Source: Winogradskyella costae (lineage in GTDB: Bacteria > Bacteroidota > Bacteroidia > Flavobacteriales > Flavobacteriaceae). From it: DNA of 64,000 bases. Below the pieces are notes generated by a model. That model saw nothing but the letters and a program-made list of their open reading frames with translations, was not told the DNA's origin and did not search any database. The stretch covers positions 1 to 64,000 of the forward strand of contig NZ_JABFDK010000004.1 of assembly GCF_013403865.1 (NCBI RefSeq), written 5' to 3'. Shown piece after piece: positions 60,371 through 64,000 of this stretch. The stretch's first letter is position 1; every line of letters begins with the position of its first letter. A program made the translations under genes and the position numbers.

Positions 60371-63328
60371 TTAATCTATTATGGCCTCGTAGATTAGACG
60401 TTGTATTTCTGTTCTAATATTTTCTCTCAATAATAGATTTTTACCAGCTTCTGGATAGGTTCTATTAGCCAAAAACACGTATACTATTTCTTCTTCAGGA
60501 TCTGCCCAAGCATAAGTTCCTGTAAAACCTGAATGCCCAAAACTAGTCATAGATAAACACCCACAAGTTGGACCTTCTTCACCTAATTGTGGCTTATCAA
60601 ACCCGATGCCTCTTCTATTGTTGCTCCCACAATAATAACAGTAGTTAAACTTATCTATGGTTTTACTTTCAAGATAGCGTTTCCCCCCGTAAAAGCCTTT
60701 TTGCAAATACATCTGCATTATTTTAGCAACATCATTTGCATTACTAAAAATCCCTGCGTGTCCACCTATTCCATCTTGCATTGCAGCTCCCATATCATGC
60801 ACGTATCCGTGTACCTCTTTAAAACGATAATAATCATCTATCTCTGTTGGCACTATATTTTTTAAACTGAATTTAGTTCGTGGGTTGTACGTTGTATAAT
60901 TTGCACCTAAAGATTTATAAAAACGATCTTCTGTGATTTCGCTTAATGGCTTATCATAAAAATCTTCGAGATAACCTTTAAGAATATAATACGGTAAATC
61001 ACTATATCGATATCTTAAGCTAGATAATAAATCACTATCTCGTATCACTTTTTGAATAGAATCCTTATAATCATCTCGCATAAAAAGCGTGTTAGTCACT
61101 TCTACGGTAAAGCCTTCTGAACGTTCTTTTCTGTAATATTTGGGGTCTGGTCGTTTAGTCACTGAATCTAAAGTAGCATAGTAAAATGGAATCCATGGCT
61201 TAAGTTGCGCATAGTGAGATAACATTTTTTTAAGCGTTACATTTTTCTTATTTGTGTTTTTATATTCTGGAATTAAATCACCCAATCTATCATCTAAAGA
61301 TACTGAGCCTTGCTCTTCCAATTCCATTAAAACCGGTAAGGTTGCCAATATCTTTGTCAATGATGCCACATCATAAAGATCATCAAACTTTACCTCTTCT
61401 TTCTTCTCATAGGTATGATATCCGAAATTCTTATTGTAAATTACTTTGCCTTTTCGGGCAACTAAAAGCTGAATTCCTGGTGTCATTTTACCATCAATAG
61501 CACGATGAGCTACAGAATCTATTCGACTTAGCAATTTAGAATCCATACCAACACGTTCTGGTAAACCGTAGCTTAAACTCAATAAAGAATTATAATTCTC
61601 ACCTGTTCCAACCGGAAAGAAAGGTCCTGTACTTACAGGCAATTTACCTTTTGCCTCAAATGCTCCGAAAAGAAGCTGCGCTGATTTTTCCTGAGCTATT
61701 GTACTATTTTGATAACTCATTACAATCCCTTCAATATTGTCTACTGTTAACAAATCATTCAGTGCGTAAGGTCTCGCAAATACATCGAGGACAACAGTAT
61801 TCGTTCTCGCAATTTCATACAACCATGCCAATTCTTGTTGAGAAAACTGATAACTTTTCCAAGGGTTCGCATTCGATTTATGAAAACCTACAACTACCGT
61901 ATTGTAATTCTGAAGTTTAGATATCACTTCATCCAATTTATCTGCTTTAATTTCGTGGACTTTGGTGTATTTTTTTAACTCATTTAAAAACGCAGAACCA
62001 TCGTCATCACCTAATGATACATAAGCAATTTTCTTAGTTTCTAAATCTCTGAATGGTAACAACTCATTTGTGTTTTTTACCACTGTAATGGCATTTTCCA
62101 TGAGTTCCTCATAGAGTAAATCGTCTTCTAATCGGTTTAAATCCTTTTCTAAATCATAAATTCCAATAGGAGAATAATTATTTAATCCAACTTTATATTT
62201 AGCCATCAATATTTTTTTAACTGAGTGCGCTAGTCGCTCTTCAGTTATAGTACCATTTGTAAATGCTTCAACAAATTTAGCAATCCCTTTTTCTGGATCT
62301 TCAGACATTAGCATCACGTCATTTCCTGCTAAGAATGCCATTAAATCAATCTCTCCTCCTTGTATTAAGCTTTTTACATTAGAGCCGTCAACATCGTTTT
62401 CAACATAATCAGCTGCACCTTTCATGGTTAAGGCATCCGTAAAAATTAACCCATTAAACCCTAAACTATCTTTTAAAATATCAGTAACGATATGTTTTGA
62501 TAATGAGGATGGAAAATCTCTTCGAGATTCTAAACTTGGTACATTTAAATGAGCTACCATAACACTAGATAGTCCTTCTTTTATAAGCTTTCTATACGGG
62601 TATAATTCAATAGAGTCAATCCGTTTTGCACTAAAATTAATAGTAGGCAATTTTAAATGTGAATCTTCTTCGGTATCTCCATGACCAGGAAAATGTTTAG
62701 CATTTGCTAATGTACCAGCGCTTTGCATGCCCTTCATAAATGCTAATCCTTTTTCGGTAACATTATCTCTGTCTTCCCCAAAAGATCGGTTACCTATAAT
62801 AGGATTTTTAGGATTGGTATTAATATCTACGGCTGGCGCGAAATTAAAGTGCACACCTAATCGTTTACAGTGTTCACCAATATGTCTTCCGGCTTGCTCC
62901 ACCAATTTATTGTCTGTAATTGCTCCAAGGGTCATATTCCATGGGAAAGCATAAGTAGAATCCAAGCGCATACTTAAACCCCACTCTGCATCCATTCCTA
63001 TTAACAATGGAATTTTAGAACCAGCTTGTAATTCGTTATTTAATTTGGCTTGACGAACAGGTCCGCCATTAGAATAAATTAGACCACCAATATGCTGACC
63101 TGTAATTAGCTTAGCAATCTTATTTTCATGTGCTTTTCCTTTATCAGAAAACACCTGTACCATAAATAGTTGTCCAATTTTTTCCTCAACAGACATTGAA
63201 TTGTATAAACTATCTACCCATTTCTGTTGTTGAATAGGATCCTTGGATAGTAATGGATTTTTAGAAAGGTCTTGCCCAAAATTAAATTGAAAACAAGTAC
63301 ATATAAATATAAGGGCAAAGTAACGCAT
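60371..63328 (-). CDS. glycoside hydrolase family 3 domain fused to serine hydrolase (beta-lactamase fold)
   Basis: A 985-residue secreted fusion. Signal peptide cleavage is after N-F-G-Q (about 19). The GH3 N-terminal domain (about 40-390) has the NagZ-type motif K-H-F-P-G-H-G-D-T near 225-233. A GH3 C-terminal-like domain follows (about 400-580). A class C beta-lactamase/esterase domain (about 590-980) has the S-x-x-K motif S-L-T-K near 645. This suggests cutting of GlcNAc or peptide parts of peptidoglycan. The ATG at 63328 is chosen over the upstream frame start at 63394 because it leads into the signal peptide. Confidence 0.9.
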   Translation of the reverse strand: MRYFALIFICTCFQFNFGQDLSKNPLLSKDPIQQQKWVDSLYNSMSVEEKIGQLFMVQVFSDKGKAHENKIAKLITGQHIGGLIYSNGGPVRQAKLNNELQAGSKIPLLIGMDAEWGLSMRLDSTYAFPWNMTLGAITDNKLVEQAGRHIGEHCKRLGVHFNFAPAVDINTNPKNPIIGNRSFGEDRDNVTEKGLAFMKGMQSAGTLANAKHFPGHGDTEEDSHLKLPTINFSAKRIDSIELYPYRKLIKEGLSSVMVAHLNVPSLESRRDFPSSLSKHIVTDILKDSLGFNGLIFTDALTMKGAADYVENDVDGSNVKSLIQGGEIDLMAFLAGNDVMLMSEDPEKGIAKFVEAFTNGTITEERLAHSVKKILMAKYKVGLNNYSPIGIYDLEKDLNRLEDDLLYEELMENAITVVKNTNELLPFRDLETKKIAYVSLGDDDGSAFLNELKKYTKVHEIKADKLDEVISKLQNYNTVVVGFHKSNANPWKSYQFSQQELAWLYEIARTNTVVLDVFARPYALNDLLTVDNIEGIVMSYQNSTIAQEKSAQLLFGAFEAKGKLPVSTGPFFPVGTGENYNSLLSLSYGLPERVGMDSKLLSRIDSVAHRAIDGKMTPGIQLLVARKGKVIYNKNFGYHTYEKKEEVKFDDLYDVASLTKILATLPVLMELEEQGSVSLDDRLGDLIPEYKNTNKKNVTLKKMLSHYAQLKPWIPFYYATLDSVTKRPDPKYYRKERSEGFTVEVTNTLFMRDDYKDSIQKVIRDSDLLSSLRYRYSDLPYYILKGYLEDFYDKPLSEITEDRFYKSLGANYTTYNPRTKFSLKNIVPTEIDDYYRFKEVHGYVHDMGAAMQDGIGGHAGIFSNANDVAKIMQMYLQKGFYGGKRYLESKTIDKFNYCYYCGSNNRRGIGFDKPQLGEEGPTCGCLSMTSFGHSGFTGTYAWADPEEEIVYVFLANRTYPEAGKNLLLRENIRTEIQRLIYEAIID

Positions 63329-63463
63329 TAGCAAACTTTTATCGTTTATAGGTTGAACACATAATTCATAACGAATATTGTGCCAAATTAGCATATTTAA
63401 GAGGAAGTAAAAAGACTTTAAGATACTTTTATAACCTGTGCAATTGATATGGCAGACTTAACT

Positions 63464-64000
63464 TTATGATAGTAAATCAATTTGTCGATCATGATAGCCT
63501 AACAAATAAAGTACACCATCTAATCCTATGCTAGAAATAGAACTTTGTGCATTATCTTTTACTTTTGGTTTGGCATGAAACGCAATACCTAAACCCGCTA
63601 GATTAAGCATTTGTAAATCATTAGCACCATCACCAACGGCAATGGTTTGACTGATATCTATTTGCATATTATCCGCAAGTAATTGTAAATATTCGGCTTT
63701 TTTATTACCATCAACGATATCTCCAATATAGCCACCAGTTAATTTACCGTCTTTGATTTCTAATTGATTAGCATAAACATAATCAATATCTAATTTTTGC
63801 TGAAGATAATGTCCGAAATAAGTAAAGCCACCTGAAAGAATCGCTGTTTTAAAACCGTAATAATGTAACGTATCAATCAAACGCTTTGCGCCCTTAGTAA
63901 TGGGTAAACGTTCTGCAACTTCTTGTAAAACAGACTCACTTAAACCTTCTAAAAGCTTCATACGTCTTTTAAAACTTTCATTAAAATCTATCTCCCCTTG
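63464..64000 (-). CDS. serB: phosphoserine phosphatase, 5' end outside the window
   Basis: The frame is open through the right edge of the window, so the gene is partial; 179 codons are visible. The visible part contains the cap-domain start G-E-I-D-F-N-E-S-F-K-R-R, motif II S-G-G-F-T-Y-F (about 40 residues later), the Lys of motif III region G-N-K-K-A, and motif IV V-G-D-G-A-N-D-L-Q-M-L. These are characteristic of SerB in the HAD superfamily, which makes L-serine from phosphoserine. The nucleophile motif D-x-D-S-T and any N-terminal ACT domain lie beyond the edge. An internal ATG at 63961 is not the true start. Confidence 0.88.
   Translation of the reverse strand, partial: QGEIDFNESFKRRMKLLEGLSESVLQEVAERLPITKGAKRLIDTLHYYGFKTAILSGGFTYFGHYLQQKLDIDYVYANQLEIKDGKLTGGYIGDIVDGNKKAEYLQLLADNMQIDISQTIAVGDGANDLQMLNLAGLGIAFHAKPKVKDNAQSSISSIGLDGVLYLLGYHDRQIDLLS

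Noticed and set aside
1..64000. tRNA, rRNA, prophage or transposase genes
   Set aside because: None was recognised when reading both strands. tRNA detection by eye is unreliable, so absence of tRNAs is not proven.

Overview
The window is AT-rich chromosomal DNA of a marine-type member of the Flavobacteriaceae (Bacteroidota). The support is direct: a type IX secretion (T9SS) sorting-domain protein, many lipoproteins with Bacteroidota-style signal peptides, a Reg_prop hybrid sensor paired with a LytTR regulator, bacillithiol synthesis (bshA), DUF4294 and M1-peptidase/ABC-permease fusion genes, and promoters of the TAnnTTTG type. I saw no rRNA, tRNA, CRISPR array or transposase gene. I cannot name the genus from sequence alone.

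The window has two parts. Positions 1 to about 20,000 are accessory DNA. Nearly all genes there point right and are separated by a dispersed, hairpin-forming repeat of about 130-160 bp. I count eight copies (two nearly complete, the others divergent or truncated), all in the same orientation and mostly just after a stop codon. Each copy opens with ...AAC and, where complete, closes with GTT.... In the three cassettes whose two ends survive, the bases after the closing GTT are the reverse complement of the bases before the AAC at the other end of the same gene or operon (9, 10 and 12 of 13 bases). This is the architecture of integron gene cassettes with attC sites. No integrase gene is in the window, so it looks like an attC cluster, possibly with a distant integrase. 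The cargo is small membrane or hypothetical proteins, an FRG-domain protein, and redox enzymes packaged with their own regulators (mdaB-like/LysR, two SDR/AraC modules). Between them lie decayed genes: a lipoprotein signal peptide stub, an alpha/beta-hydrolase tail, and two fragments of a gene that is intact at 14234-14983. Other modules in this part are Crp-like/DinB/methyltransferase genes, a PIG-L lipoprotein, and a stand-alone ribB with a Crp-like regulator and a tandem-duplicated secreted protein. That ribB operon has a palindromic operator and a phased 11-bp repeat tract upstream.

From about 20,000 to the right end the gene content is ordinary flavobacterial core: lplA, a hemolysin III-type protein, DUF4294, an ABC ATPase with a permease-aminopeptidase fusion, M42 peptidase, NUDIX, PrsW, and an acyl-CoA carboxylase set (biotin carrier, biotin carboxylase, carboxyltransferase). 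These are followed by an amidohydrolase, an MsbA-like exporter, a DinB-like protein, a Bcr/CflA efflux pump, a T9SS cargo protein, a Sua5/YrdC protein, a lipoprotein esterase, a UvrD/PcrA helicase, an M20 amidohydrolase and an AsmA-like protein.

From 49,619 to 58,093 a cluster on the minus strand combines a LytTR/Reg_prop two-component system with five lipoproteins. Two of its transcription units share an unusual composite promoter element (AGGGTAACAA, 13 bases, TTGATATAA), which suggests a common regulon. The right end carries bshA, a GH3/serine-hydrolase fusion and a serB gene cut by the window edge.
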